Source: Granulicella sp. S156 (GTDB taxonomy: Bacteria; Acidobacteriota; Terriglobia; Terriglobales; Acidobacteriaceae). From it: a stretch of 64,000 nt of DNA. A program made the position numbers and the translations under genes. The stretch spans positions 213,896 through 277,895 of the forward strand of contig NZ_LMUH01000007.1 in NCBI RefSeq assembly GCF_009766105.1, given 5' to 3'. The notes beneath the pieces were generated by a model. It searched no databases. It was not told the DNA's origin and saw nothing but the letters and a program-made list of their open reading frames with translations. Shown here piece by piece: positions 8,465 to 16,790 of the stretch. The stretch's first letter is position 1. The number at the start of each line of letters is the position of its first letter.

Positions 8465-9849
8465 GCACGATTCGAGAGCTTGTATTCGACTGGCTGTTCA
8501 ATGCGTCGGTGCAGATTGGAGTGTTTGCGATTTTGGCGCTGGTACTCTCACCCTTCATCGCGAAAGCCAAAGCGAAGTATCAACATTACTTTTATCTCGC
8601 CATATTCGCCCTCTGTATGGCTGCACCTGCTTGCAATACCTTCTGGCAAACCCGTCCGAGTGTGGTCGTAAAGAGATCTCAGCAGCAGCTGATACAGGGG
8701 ACGGAGGCCCCTGCCCATCCCTTCTGGATCTGGAACGGGCACTCCCAGGTGCACGAACCGACCCTCCTGGTTCCAGGTGCGAAGACTGCGCTCCTTGTTA
8801 TCTGGCAGGTGCTTTTTCTTTATCAGTTGATCCAATTTGGCCGCGGCATCTATCGAGTTCATCGCCTGCGCAGGAACGCTTCGTTGATCTCTCTCGGCCA
8901 AATAGGAATGGCTGATTCCGGAATGACTGGCTTAGGGATCGAGCCTCCGCAGCGTGTTGCCCTTCTTCAATCGACAGCCATTGACGATCCGGTCACGGTT
9001 GGCGTGTTTCATCCCGCGATCATTTTGCCCAGCAAAGTGATCCCAGCTCTTGACGGGCAGGATCTCACGGCGATCCTTGCGCACGAATACGGACACATTC
9101 GCAGGAAAGACTTTCTGGTGCTCCTTTTGTGTCAGTTGATCACGCTGCCTGTGGCCTGGCACCCCGGCATTCGGTACCTGATGTCGAAGATTTCGCAGAC
9201 GCGTGAACTTGCCTGCGATGAGTACGCCGCGGTTCGCCTTGGACAGCGAATCGTATATGCCCGCACACTCTTACGCCTGGCGTCATTGTGCTTGCAACTA
9301 CCTCGTAGCAACGCAGTGGGGCTAGGTATTTTCGATGGTGACAACCTGGAGGATCGAATCATGATGCTGACTGAGAAGAGAACTTCGCTATCCCGCGCCG
9401 GTCTGATTGGACTGGCTTTGGCAACAAGCTTTCTATTTGGCTCGAGCACGGTACTCGCGCGCGCAGTGAGCCTGCAAGAAGCTTCTGCATCCACCAATAA
9501 CGCGAAGATCTTCGCCGGAACCTGGCACTGGATGTTCCAGGGGCGAAGTTTCTCCACGATGGTTCTGGTTCAGAATGGCTCAGTGATCACCGGAACACTT
9601 ACTTCATCGAGGATTGCGCTGGACGATGATGGAGAACTGAGCATGGCGGACCCCGGCGAAGACACCACGCCCTCACCGATTACAACGAAGCTGGAGGGCA
9701 ATGTGCTACGCGTCACACTTGGGGATGGGGGTGGGGACCATCCCTTCGGGTTCCTTGTAACCCTGAAGGACGCTACCCATGCGGAGATACTTCCTATCGC
9801 CCCCCCAGCAAAAAATATGAAGCCAATACAGGCTGTGAGGGTTAACTAG
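8461..9849 (+). CDS. BlaR1-like M56 membrane metalloprotease with a non-penicillin-binding C-terminal domain
   Basis: 462 residues. N-terminal hydrophobic spans surround a zinc protease site: HEYGH at residues 208-212, and ELACDEYAA about 40 residues later supplying the third ligand. This is the gluzincin core of BlaR1/MecR1. After the last span (about 310-330) the C-terminal 120 residues (AKIFAGTWHWMFQGRSF onward) are beta-rich and resemble lipocalin-like or DUF-type domains; there is no SxxK penicillin-binding domain. So the sensed ligand is probably not a beta-lactam. It presumably cleaves the co-encoded repressor on signal. Confidence 0.88.
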   Translation: MSTIRELVFDWLFNASVQIGVFAILALVLSPFIAKAKAKYQHYFYLAIFALCMAAPACNTFWQTRPSVVVKRSQQQLIQGTEAPAHPFWIWNGHSQVHEPTLLVPGAKTALLVIWQVLFLYQLIQFGRGIYRVHRLRRNASLISLGQIGMADSGMTGLGIEPPQRVALLQSTAIDDPVTVGVFHPAIILPSKVIPALDGQDLTAILAHEYGHIRRKDFLVLLLCQLITLPVAWHPGIRYLMSKISQTRELACDEYAAVRLGQRIVYARTLLRLASLCLQLPRSNAVGLGIFDGDNLEDRIMMLTEKRTSLSRAGLIGLALATSFLFGSSTVLARAVSLQEASASTNNAKIFAGTWHWMFQGRSFSTMVLVQNGSVITGTLTSSRIALDDDGELSMADPGEDTTPSPITTKLEGNVLRVTLGDGGGDHPFGFLVTLKDATHAEILPIAPPAKNMKPIQAVRVN

Positions 9850-9869
9850 AAGCCACCTAACCTGCGAAG

Positions 9870-9898
9870 GGGCCCTTGGCCCTAAAGATCAAGGGCCC
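9870..9898. terminator. Terminator-like hairpin after the blaR1-like gene
   Basis: Arms GGGCCCTT and AAGGGCCC, 8 bp perfect, loop 13 nt. No T-tract follows directly, so a Rho-independent role is not certain; it lies 21 bp after the stop codon. Confidence 0.5.
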
Positions 9899-9990
9899 GT
9901 TCACATCCAGCGATTTTCTTTTCATCTTCCCCAAGTGAATGGCGTTGGCATTGGCCTCGGGCTTTTTTGCGTGCATTGGCAAACAGCCCG

Positions 9991-10077
9991 GGGCTAAAGC
10001 CCAGTTCTTGCGTGGCTTTATTCCGTAGCCTAAAGGCTACGGCTCCCTCCGTCTCCCTGACGCTGAAGCGTCAGGGA
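9991..10077. repeat. Cluster of three hairpins of the TAAA/TGAA-loop family
   Basis: Three perfect inverted repeats in 87 bp: 9991-10002 (arms GGGCT, centre AA), 10023-10042 (arms CCGTAGCCT and AGGCTACGG, centre AA) and 10054-10077 (11-bp arms starting TCCCTGACGCT, centre GA). Stems differ; the central T(A/G)A is constant. Confidence 0.75.
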
Positions 10078-10193
10078 ACGCGCTTCGCACTGTAGTGAAC
10101 GGGCCATCATTATTCAATGAGCTAACGACCCAGGACCCTAGACGTTGAGAAGGGAGGCGAACGTGAGTTCCCTCCCTTCTGCAGTCACAGCGA

Positions 10194-11255
10194 TCATCGC
10201 TTGGTGGGAATGGCTGCCCAAATTGTTGGGTCCTCTTCACCAAGCACCCAGGAGCAAACGCCTTGAATCCCTGACTGCTTCGCCAGATCGTAGCGATCCA
10301 TGAACGCTCGCTTGTCGGTATAGAAGACCCACTCGCGCATCTGGTCGCGGTTGAAATAGAACCATGGCGTGTGCTCTTCCTCGTCCCACTGCGTCTTGCC
10401 GCCGTAGGTATCGCGCAGGTAGATGGCGTTGGGTTCGGAGATATATTCTGCTGTCGGGTTCGGTGTCTTCTCTGCCTTATTCAAGCCAGGATCGCCCGTG
10501 TACCAGTGGTATCCATAGACGGCAATTCCAAGCGACAGTTTTTCTTTGGGCACGACCTTTAGCGCGTAGTCCAGATTCTGCTTCGTCCATACCCATCCGC
10601 CCACGGGTCCGGGCATGGTCCAGTGGGTGTTCTGGTCGTAGGTCATCAGGCAGATCAGATCCACCGATTCACTCAGTGCCTTCAGGTCGAATGCGCCTCT
10701 CCACTCCTGAAAGATCCACTTTCCAAAGGCTGTCTCGCCTGCGTGTCCCGGTGCGTTGGGCACAACATCGATCTGTACCTGTAGATGTTCTCTATGCAAT
10801 ACGTCGGACGTTTTCTTTACCAGTGCCGATAGGCCATCGCGGTCGGTCCACATGACATCTTCAATATCCAGGTTGACGCCGTCGTACCCATTCTCTTTAC
10901 ACTCGCGCACGAAGGCCTGGTTCATCTCATCCTGCGCCTTCTGGTCTCCGATGAGAGTGTGAATCTTCTCGTGGTTGAAGAGCGCAAACAACGGGATGAT
11001 CGTCAGGTGCGCGTCATGCGCGGCCTTGAGGACCGTGGGTTGAGGCTCACCTGTCACCATGCCCGCTTCATCGAACTGATACCACGTGGGAGAGATGATA
11101 TCGATCTTGTCTTTGTGCTGCAGAAACGAGTTCACCGATGCGGCGCCATTGCCCATCCAGAACTCGACCTTTTGTGCCTGCGCTACTATACCGCCAAACA
11201 GCGTGGCCGCTGCCACAATCGACACTGAAACAAATCTCGTCATCTCAATCCTCAT
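10194..11255 (-). CDS. Secreted glycoside hydrolase family 18-like protein
   Basis: 353 residues with signal peptide (about 1-28, ending AQAQ). The GH18 active-site strand is present as D125-GVNL-D130-I-E132, with Asn at the middle Asp position as in YaaH/SleL-type members; E132 would be the acid. A later DLICLMTYDQNTH strand supplies the usual Met-Tyr-Asp. LSLGIAVYGYHWYTGD is the next barrel strand. This suggests hydrolysis of a GlcNAc-containing polymer (chitin fragments or peptidoglycan-like glycans) outside the cytoplasm. Single-gene unit; ATG 11255 and ATG 11243 are both possible starts. Confidence 0.88.
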   Translation of the reverse strand: MRIEMTRFVSVSIVAAATLFGGIVAQAQKVEFWMGNGAASVNSFLQHKDKIDIISPTWYQFDEAGMVTGEPQPTVLKAAHDAHLTIIPLFALFNHEKIHTLIGDQKAQDEMNQAFVRECKENGYDGVNLDIEDVMWTDRDGLSALVKKTSDVLHREHLQVQIDVVPNAPGHAGETAFGKWIFQEWRGAFDLKALSESVDLICLMTYDQNTHWTMPGPVGGWVWTKQNLDYALKVVPKEKLSLGIAVYGYHWYTGDPGLNKAEKTPNPTAEYISEPNAIYLRDTYGGKTQWDEEEHTPWFYFNRDQMREWVFYTDKRAFMDRYDLAKQSGIQGVCSWVLGEEDPTIWAAIPTKR

Positions 11256-11392
11256 CTTTGAATCTTTATAGAAAAGGCCGGAAATTCTTCTCCGGCCTTC
11301 CTGCTACTGTTGCGCTTCACAGATTCAAATTGTAGCGTCCGGAACGATAGGACATGCGAAGAAGTTACGCAACAAAGGACTTCAACTCCTCC

Positions 11393-11860
11393 TCAACCAG
11401 CAAGAGCCTGGTCTTGCCAGTTTCGAAATACGACTGCCTGGCCATGCAGGATGCCCTCAGCGTCGGTCACTTGCCACACTGTCCCGTCCTCTATCCAGAA
11501 TCGCCGTCCTGACTTGGCCACACGCAGGCCGCGATAATCCTTCACAAAACCCTGACGTGCAACCGTGTCCAGAAAACGCTGGCGCTCCTCCTGCTGCGGC
11601 GCCTCGGCGCTCAGTCGCGAGTGCAGCGAGGTCACCTCCTCCCAGGAGTATTCGAAGCAGGCCTGTGCGGCTTTATTGGCATACACAAAGCGCGGATCCG
11701 GCTCTGTGTTATGCGCGAGCACACAGAACGGCGCTTCCTCGTAGAGCCAAAGAGCTGCCTCTCGATAGTTCTTTGTGCCCGGGACCAAAGCCTCCCCCAC
11801 CAGTCGCGAGTAGCTGCTGGACAGAAGCTCGAAGAATTTGGAATCAACAGTTACGCTCAT
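11393..11860 (-). CDS. MEKHLA/PAS-like sensor domain protein
   Basis: 155 residues from ATG 11860 (a GTG at 11872 is possible). Visible segments are ALWLYEEAPFCVLAHNTEPD, FVYANKAAQACFEYSWEE, and WIEDGTVWQVTDAEG plus GQAVVFRNWQ, which is the MEKHLA domain pattern related to PAS folds. No output domain is fused, so it probably binds a small ligand on its own. It is divergent from the ThDP enzyme across a 247-bp region rich in repeats, which may point to shared control. Confidence 0.75.
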   Translation of the reverse strand: MSVTVDSKFFELLSSSYSRLVGEALVPGTKNYREAALWLYEEAPFCVLAHNTEPDPRFVYANKAAQACFEYSWEEVTSLHSRLSAEAPQQEERQRFLDTVARQGFVKDYRGLRVAKSGRRFWIEDGTVWQVTDAEGILHGQAVVFRNWQDQALAG

Positions 11861-11917
11861 GAAGACCGCCACCTTGCGAAAGACTTTAATCAGCTTGCAC
11901 TAGCTCCGACACACTTT

Positions 11918-12044
11918 CGCAACCCTGAAAATGGAATCGCAACCATAAAAATGATATATAGTACTTTCAACAAGCAGCGCAAGCCTGCAACGATTCACCA
12001 CAGGCTTGTTCCTGTAACACCCTTCTCATCACACCCTTCTAATC
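11918..12044. promoter_or_regulatory. Signal-rich divergent leader upstream of the ThDP enzyme gene
   Basis: Three ordered structures: direct repeats CGCAACCCTGAAAATG (11918-11933) and CGCAACCATAAAAATG (11938-11953), 14 of 16 equal and 20 bp apart; a hairpin CAAGCCTG/CAGGCTTG (11980-12008, loop 13 nt); and a 14-bp tandem repeat ACACCCTTCTCATC / ACACCCTTCTAATC (12017-12044). A strong Shine-Dalgarno AAGGAGG precedes ATG 12108. The two-turn spacing of the direct repeats suggests a regulator binding on one face of the DNA. Confidence 0.5.
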
Positions 12045-12107
12045 TGACAACCGTACTGCAAAAAAATTGATGTCGGCAATATACGTATCAAACTAAGGAG
12101 GCCCCCT

Positions 12108-13874
12108 ATGGAGGGACTGATTCAGTTTCCTACGAATGCAGAGTACGCCGGACCTTATCTGGATGGTTTTCAGTACATTGTCGATACGCTCGGCCAATGG
12201 GGCCTGACCCTTTGTGCCGGCGTAACAGGCGGCGGCCTCATTCATTTCCTCAAGTATCTGGCACCTCTTGGCACTTCGACGCCGGACTCCCTCACCTCCG
12301 AGAACATCGAGTTCTTCACCATCGGGGAATACATCGCGGGCTTCGTTCCTCTCGGCTATTTTCTTGCGACGGGACGCATTGCGAGCGCTGCCGCCACGAC
12401 AGGAGCTGCTACCAAGCTGCTCACCTGTGGCGCCACCGATGCCAAGCTGCACAATATTCCTGCGGTCTATATCGTGCCCATCTCCGCACCCAGCGCGGCA
12501 GGATACAGCCCGCTGCAGGACAGCTCACGACACGGACTCAACATCGTCGGTCAACTGGAAGCCGAACTGCCTGGGTCGGTCTTTCTGCTCGAGGGCAAGA
12601 GTGATATCGATCTAAAGCTGGCTGCCGCAGCACGCGTGCTGGCAGATCACAAGCCCATCGTTCTTGTGCTCGACCCCGAAGGACTCTCGAACAACAGCTT
12701 CACGCATGGACACATCACCCAACCGAAGCGGGGCACCGCTGCGCTTGCTCGACGCATCCATCTGATCGATACGCTGCCCGGCCGCCTGCATCAGAAGAAA
12801 GTCGTTCTTCTTGTCGGCGAAGAGATGGCACGATGCCGCAATAGCCGCGCACTGACAACAGAACTCTCTGAGGTGCTCGGTGCTGCTGTGGTCTACAGCA
12901 TCAATGGGGCCAACGCAGTCGACCGCGAAAACCCACGTTGCTACGGATACATCTCATTCGGCGGCAACGAAGTGGCAACTGACGTGTGGAATGCGGTCGA
13001 CGACAAGACCATCATCCTATCGCTCGGCTGCGACTTCGACGAATACACCACCGGGACCAAACCCATCCTCTCCGGCGACATATGGATCTTCACCAATGGG
13101 ATCGAAGGCTATGGCCCAGTCAATGGGACCTACAGTCATCGCTTCAAAGGCGGCTGCATCGAGGTTCTCGGGGAGATGGAGGAGAGTCTCAACTACTTCC
13201 TCCAACGTCTTCGCGAAGTCAAACCCGACACCGTACGATATCCCCCTGCGCCAGCCAACCTCAACACCAGAAAATCTCCCAGCGCACGTAAGGGATTCGT
13301 CGATCTATACGACTTCTACAAAAAGATCGACGACCTGTGGAGACAGGACAGCATCGGGTTCGACGACATCTGCATCTCGTATAAGGATCGGCAGTATGTC
13401 ACTCAGCGGCCCAATCAGCTCTGCCCCTTCTACTCTCTCTACAGGGGATCGGCGATGGGCGGCGCGCTCGGGCTCGGCGTCGGTGCAAAGCTCGGAGATC
13501 CCACGCGAACCGTCTTCGTCTTCACCGGGGATGGCTGCTTCCGGCTTATCTCAGGCGGACTCTCCGAGATGAGTCGCCTCGGTCTGAATGTCTTTGTTCT
13601 GGATAATCAAACCTACGGCATCGTGCACCATGGCCTTACGAAGATCCTCTCCGATACTCCGTCGGAACGCTACCACTCCGATCTCTGTAACCTCGACTAT
13701 GCTTCGATCGCAGCCGGTCATGGGTGGGATCATCGACGTATCGCAGAGGACCTCAGCAACATCGAGGAAGTGATGGAACGTTGTTACCAACCTGCGCACA
13801 GGTCGGTTCTCATCGAACTCCGTATCGACCCAATGCAGGATCTGGGACAGAACCCACGCCTCGCGAATCTCTAA
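12108..13874 (+). CDS. Thiamine-diphosphate-dependent enzyme, pyruvate decarboxylase/acetolactate synthase superfamily
   Basis: 588 residues, the size of decarboxylases and synthases of this superfamily. The N-terminal PYR domain has the cofactor-activating Glu at E74 (FTIGEYIAGF) followed by ATTGAATKLL; the C-terminal PP domain has the ThDP/Mg motif GDG at 474-476 with N500 in LDNQTYG. The central domain is present and atypical. The sequence departs from acetolactate synthase, indolepyruvate decarboxylase and oxalyl-CoA decarboxylase as I know them, so the substrate (a 2-oxo acid) is open. Strong ribosome site. No small regulatory subunit or pathway genes flank it. Confidence 0.85.
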   Translation: MEGLIQFPTNAEYAGPYLDGFQYIVDTLGQWGLTLCAGVTGGGLIHFLKYLAPLGTSTPDSLTSENIEFFTIGEYIAGFVPLGYFLATGRIASAAATTGAATKLLTCGATDAKLHNIPAVYIVPISAPSAAGYSPLQDSSRHGLNIVGQLEAELPGSVFLLEGKSDIDLKLAAAARVLADHKPIVLVLDPEGLSNNSFTHGHITQPKRGTAALARRIHLIDTLPGRLHQKKVVLLVGEEMARCRNSRALTTELSEVLGAAVVYSINGANAVDRENPRCYGYISFGGNEVATDVWNAVDDKTIILSLGCDFDEYTTGTKPILSGDIWIFTNGIEGYGPVNGTYSHRFKGGCIEVLGEMEESLNYFLQRLREVKPDTVRYPPAPANLNTRKSPSARKGFVDLYDFYKKIDDLWRQDSIGFDDICISYKDRQYVTQRPNQLCPFYSLYRGSAMGGALGLGVGAKLGDPTRTVFVFTGDGCFRLISGGLSEMSRLGLNVFVLDNQTYGIVHHGLTKILSDTPSERYHSDLCNLDYASIAAGHGWDHRRIAEDLSNIEEVMERCYQPAHRSVLIELRIDPMQDLGQNPRLANL

Positions 13875-13996
13875 AAAAGCAGAACCGGAACTCATTTCGA
13901 AGTATCCGTGGCGCGAGTTGCAGCCGCGCTGCCGCTGCTGGGTTGCAAACCGTCGATGAAGGTTTTCATTTCGAGGAGACATCCTATCGATACCTA

Positions 13997-15136
13997 TTAC
14001 TTGCAGGCTCCTGAGCAGCGGGCGTCGAGAAGCATGTCCAGAACTGCCTGATAGCCAAGCTGTGACATATTCGCGGCAGCATCGACGTCGATATCGACCT
14101 TATGGACTACGACAAGATCCATCATGGGAAAGACAGTGATGAACTGGCCGCCGGTCCCCATAGCCGAGTAAGCACCTTGATAGGGACCGATAGAAACATT
14201 GCCGGGATAAACGGGGGCATCCCAAACCCACCAGAGACGGCCATAGCCCCAGCGTGCAGGTAGTGCGGCGTTATGCATGAAGATGGGGTTAAGCTCGGAA
14301 AACGGTGTGACGAGCGAGGTGCTCCAGGCAAGAAAGTTTCCGTCTGCCAGGTTCTTTCCGCCCCATCTGCCGCCAGAGATCATGAGCACTCCGATGCGAG
14401 CCATGTCACGGGTGGAGAGCCACATGGGATAGCCAGGATGAACATGATTTGGGTCAACGGGTTTCTTTTGGCGCGCGCGGTCGAAATCCTGCATCTGGAG
14501 TGGAATAGCAAGATCGTCGCGCAGAGCGTCATAGATGTTCTTCCCCGTGAGCTTTTCGAAGAGAGTTCCGAGGGCATTGAAGTCCCAGTTGTTGTAGAAG
14601 AAATGAGTGCCGGGGAACTCAGACCCACGACGCGGTGCAATGTTGTCCTGATCGCCGTCTCCGTTCGGTATGTAAATACCAGAGCGGGAGGTGATGAGCT
14701 GCTCAAAGTTGGCAGTCTCTTCGGGATGGATAAAAGGCACCTTGTCCTGCAAGCCGAGCTGCACTACGGTGGAGTAGTTAAGACCCTCTTTGATGTTCTT
14801 AAGTTCAGCGGCATAGAGAATATCCAGAACGCTCTTGCGTACGGAGGCGACGTTGGTAGCTCGGGTAGTGTCGCCATACTCGAAGAGAACCTTGCCCTTG
14901 TAGACAGCCATCATCGCCGTAGAAGGATGTGTTTTCAGCCAGGCACGGAGTACTTCAAGACGTTCGCTGGAAAAGCCTGCAGCTTCCGGTGTGACGTGCT
15001 CCCAGCTAGCGCCTGGGACAACGTACCCGTTTCCCATATCGATGGAGCCGGACGGGTTGGCCTGTGGTGCCGCCTCGGGAACAACTCCTACCGCGATGAA
15101 GGAAAACAGGATGAGCGCGAGACGGGACCTTAACAT
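13997..15136 (-). CDS. Secreted serine beta-lactamase-like hydrolase (class C / esterase EstB type)
   Basis: 379 residues with signal peptide (about 1-25). The catalytic SxxK is S98-VR-K101, the second motif YxN is Y181-N-N183, and GTGG in YSAMGTGGQFI takes the place of KTG. These are the marks of the beta-lactamase/transpeptidase fold; many members act on esters or D-amino peptides and not on beta-lactams. Conserved flanks such as PLQMQDF and YGRLWWV agree with 6-aminohexanoate-dimer-hydrolase-like proteins. Single gene; cytoplasm-external activity inferred from the leader. Confidence 0.88.
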   Translation of the reverse strand: MLRSRLALILFSFIAVGVVPEAAPQANPSGSIDMGNGYVVPGASWEHVTPEAAGFSSERLEVLRAWLKTHPSTAMMAVYKGKVLFEYGDTTRATNVASVRKSVLDILYAAELKNIKEGLNYSTVVQLGLQDKVPFIHPEETANFEQLITSRSGIYIPNGDGDQDNIAPRRGSEFPGTHFFYNNWDFNALGTLFEKLTGKNIYDALRDDLAIPLQMQDFDRARQKKPVDPNHVHPGYPMWLSTRDMARIGVLMISGGRWGGKNLADGNFLAWSTSLVTPFSELNPIFMHNAALPARWGYGRLWWVWDAPVYPGNVSIGPYQGAYSAMGTGGQFITVFPMMDLVVVHKVDIDVDAAANMSQLGYQAVLDMLLDARCSGACK

Positions 15137-15291
15137 GCCCCGAAGTATAGCAACCGAATATGACCGCTATACAGCGAATCCCGTATAGGCACCAAGCGGC
15201 GTTTTACAGGAAGCGACGCCGTAGAGAACTGCGTCCGGTTGGTCGTGACTCACCCTCTATCCCTATTCGTGGACCTGAAGGGCTTGCCGCC

Positions 15292-15732
15292 TCAGGGTTC
15301 TTCGCCGAGAAGATTGCTGATGCGCACGATCGTTGCGGTCTGCTCAGGGCTAATGCGGCTCAGAAGGTTTTTGCGCACGGAATGCGCATGAATGGGCCGC
15401 GCGCGATCTAACTTCTCTCGCCCTGATTTTGTGAGGACGACCAGCACCACTTTGCCTCCACCGGGGCGACGCTCGACGAGGGATCGTCTCTCCATTCGGT
15501 TCAATTGATGGGAGAGACGGCTCTTGTCCCATCCCATTACTCGGGCGAGTTCCTGCTGGCGCATTTCGCCATGGCCGAAGGCCTCGAGCCGGGACAACAC
15601 ACCAAATTCGGGGCCCGATAGGCCGGTCGCCTGAGCGATATCCTGCCCTACGCGCGCAAGCACATCCTCGTTCATGAGCCGGAACGCATGCCAGACACGG
15701 AGCTCATGCGGAGAGAGAGGTTTCGTCGCCAT
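15292..15732 (-). CDS. MarR-family transcriptional regulator
   Basis: 146 residues from ATG 15732 (MATKPLSPHELRVW), preferred because the ORF's upstream start at 15771 would sit inside an operator. The winged helix shows LSGPEFGVLSRLEAFG, then MGWDKSRLSHQLNRMERRSLVERR and a GGGKVVLVVLTKSG wing, clear MarR features. It is divergent from a methyltransferase gene, and two matching palindromes lie between the two starts, so it likely represses both. Confidence 0.92.
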   Translation of the reverse strand: MATKPLSPHELRVWHAFRLMNEDVLARVGQDIAQATGLSGPEFGVLSRLEAFGHGEMRQQELARVMGWDKSRLSHQLNRMERRSLVERRPGGGKVVLVVLTKSGREKLDRARPIHAHSVRKNLLSRISPEQTATIVRISNLLGEEP

Positions 15733-15755
15733 CGTTGATTCCAGCATAGCGTCGA

Positions 15756-15806
15756 ATGGTTGACGCATCAACTATCTATGGCTAGTATGGTTGACGTGTC
15801 AACTAT
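15756..15806. promoter_or_regulatory. Twin MarR-type operators
   Basis: Two copies of ATGGTTGACnnnTCAACTAT, at 15756-15775 (core GTTGACGCATCAAC) and 15787-15806 (core GTTGACGTGTCAAC). They are 31 bp apart, three helical turns, so two dimers would bind on the same face. The second copy overlaps candidate ATG codons of the methyltransferase gene. Confidence 0.75.
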
Positions 15807-16710
15807 ACTCAACCCGGAAGGCTCCAGCGAGGTCTCTCCTCCTGAACGCTTGAGATTTCTGCTTCAAAGGCTGGAGGGTAATTCTCTTCTCTTTCAACAG
15901 AACTCTTTGAGCGAACGCCTTCTTGCAATGGATGAGATTGACGCCCTGGCCGGAGGCACTGCCTCGACGATGTCCGAGGCCGCAGCCTTTGCGGAGATCG
16001 AGCGGCGTGCGCTTACCCTGCAGCACCGGCTCGAATCAGCCAACGCGGAACTCTACCAGTTCATTCGTACCGAGATCATTGGTGGACACATGCAGACGAT
16101 TCTTCGATGGCTTGACGACCTGAATCCTGAAGCACAAAACGCTCTTCCGCGCCCCGGCCTGGGCTTCGATGCTCGGGACGACTTCATGGCCAGCCTCTTT
16201 CAGCACAGCGATCCGGGGGATGTGTCTTCTCTGGGATCACGGGAGATGATCGCCTACCAGCCGACGCCCGTTCGTCATGTGCTTCATTTGCTGAAGACCG
16301 TAACGCTATCGGATGACGATCTCTTCGTCGATCTCGGTTCCGGCATGGGACACGTGCCACTCATGATGTCGATGCTGGCTGGAGTTAGAAGTCTCGGCAT
16401 AGAGATAGAGCCGGCCTATGTTGCCAATGCCGAAAGATGCGCCAGAACCCTGCAACTGGAAAATGCTTCGTTCGTTGCCGCAGATGCACGGGATGCAGAC
16501 TTTTCTGTAGGCACGATTTTCTATCTATACTCACCCTTCACCGGTTCGATTCTGAAGCAGGTGCTGAGACGATTACGGGAGCAGAGTCTAAAGCGCCCGA
16601 TCAAAGTGTGTTCGCTCGGACCTTGCACCTGCGATCTCGCAAAGGAACGATGGTTGAAGACGAGCGGACCTTTGGATCCGAATCGCATCACTGTCTTTGA
16701 GTCTCAGTGA
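15778..16710 (+). CDS. SAM-dependent methyltransferase
   Basis: About 310 residues; class I methyltransferase motif I is VDLGSGMGHVPLMM, followed by the acidic end of strand 2 in GIEIEPAYVANAERCART and the motif DARDADF. The roughly 150-residue N-terminal part is helical and of unknown role. Start is uncertain: TTG 15760, ATG 15778 and ATG 15787 are all in frame and all overlap the twin operators; I take 15778. Substrate unknown. Adjacent carotenoid gene and a truncated second copy downstream suggest a link to pigment or lipid modification, but this is inference. The gene is probably under the divergent MarR regulator. Confidence 0.8.
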   Translation: MASMVDVSTILNPEGSSEVSPPERLRFLLQRLEGNSLLFQQNSLSERLLAMDEIDALAGGTASTMSEAAAFAEIERRALTLQHRLESANAELYQFIRTEIIGGHMQTILRWLDDLNPEAQNALPRPGLGFDARDDFMASLFQHSDPGDVSSLGSREMIAYQPTPVRHVLHLLKTVTLSDDDLFVDLGSGMGHVPLMMSMLAGVRSLGIEIEPAYVANAERCARTLQLENASFVAADARDADFSVGTIFYLYSPFTGSILKQVLRRLREQSLKRPIKVCSLGPCTCDLAKERWLKTSGPLDPNRITVFESQ

Positions 16711-16790
16711 GCACCTCTGACCATTCTGCCCTTTAATGACAGGACGATTTGCCGTTTCGCAGCCTGGGGTTGCGGCATACACTCTAACCA

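Larger units (their letters stand above)
9850..10193. other. Intergenic region holding four hairpins
   Basis: No gene is supported. It contains a terminator-like stem at 9870-9898 and three perfect inverted repeats of the dispersed hairpin family at 9991-10002, 10023-10042 and 10054-10077. Confidence 0.6.

Noticed and set aside
12880..13572. Plus-strand 230-residue frame
   Set aside because: Out-of-frame shadow inside the ThDP enzyme; Ser/Thr/Pro-rich, no motif.
14273..15133. Plus-strand 286-residue frame
   Set aside because: Antisense to the serine hydrolase with SxxK and YxN motifs.
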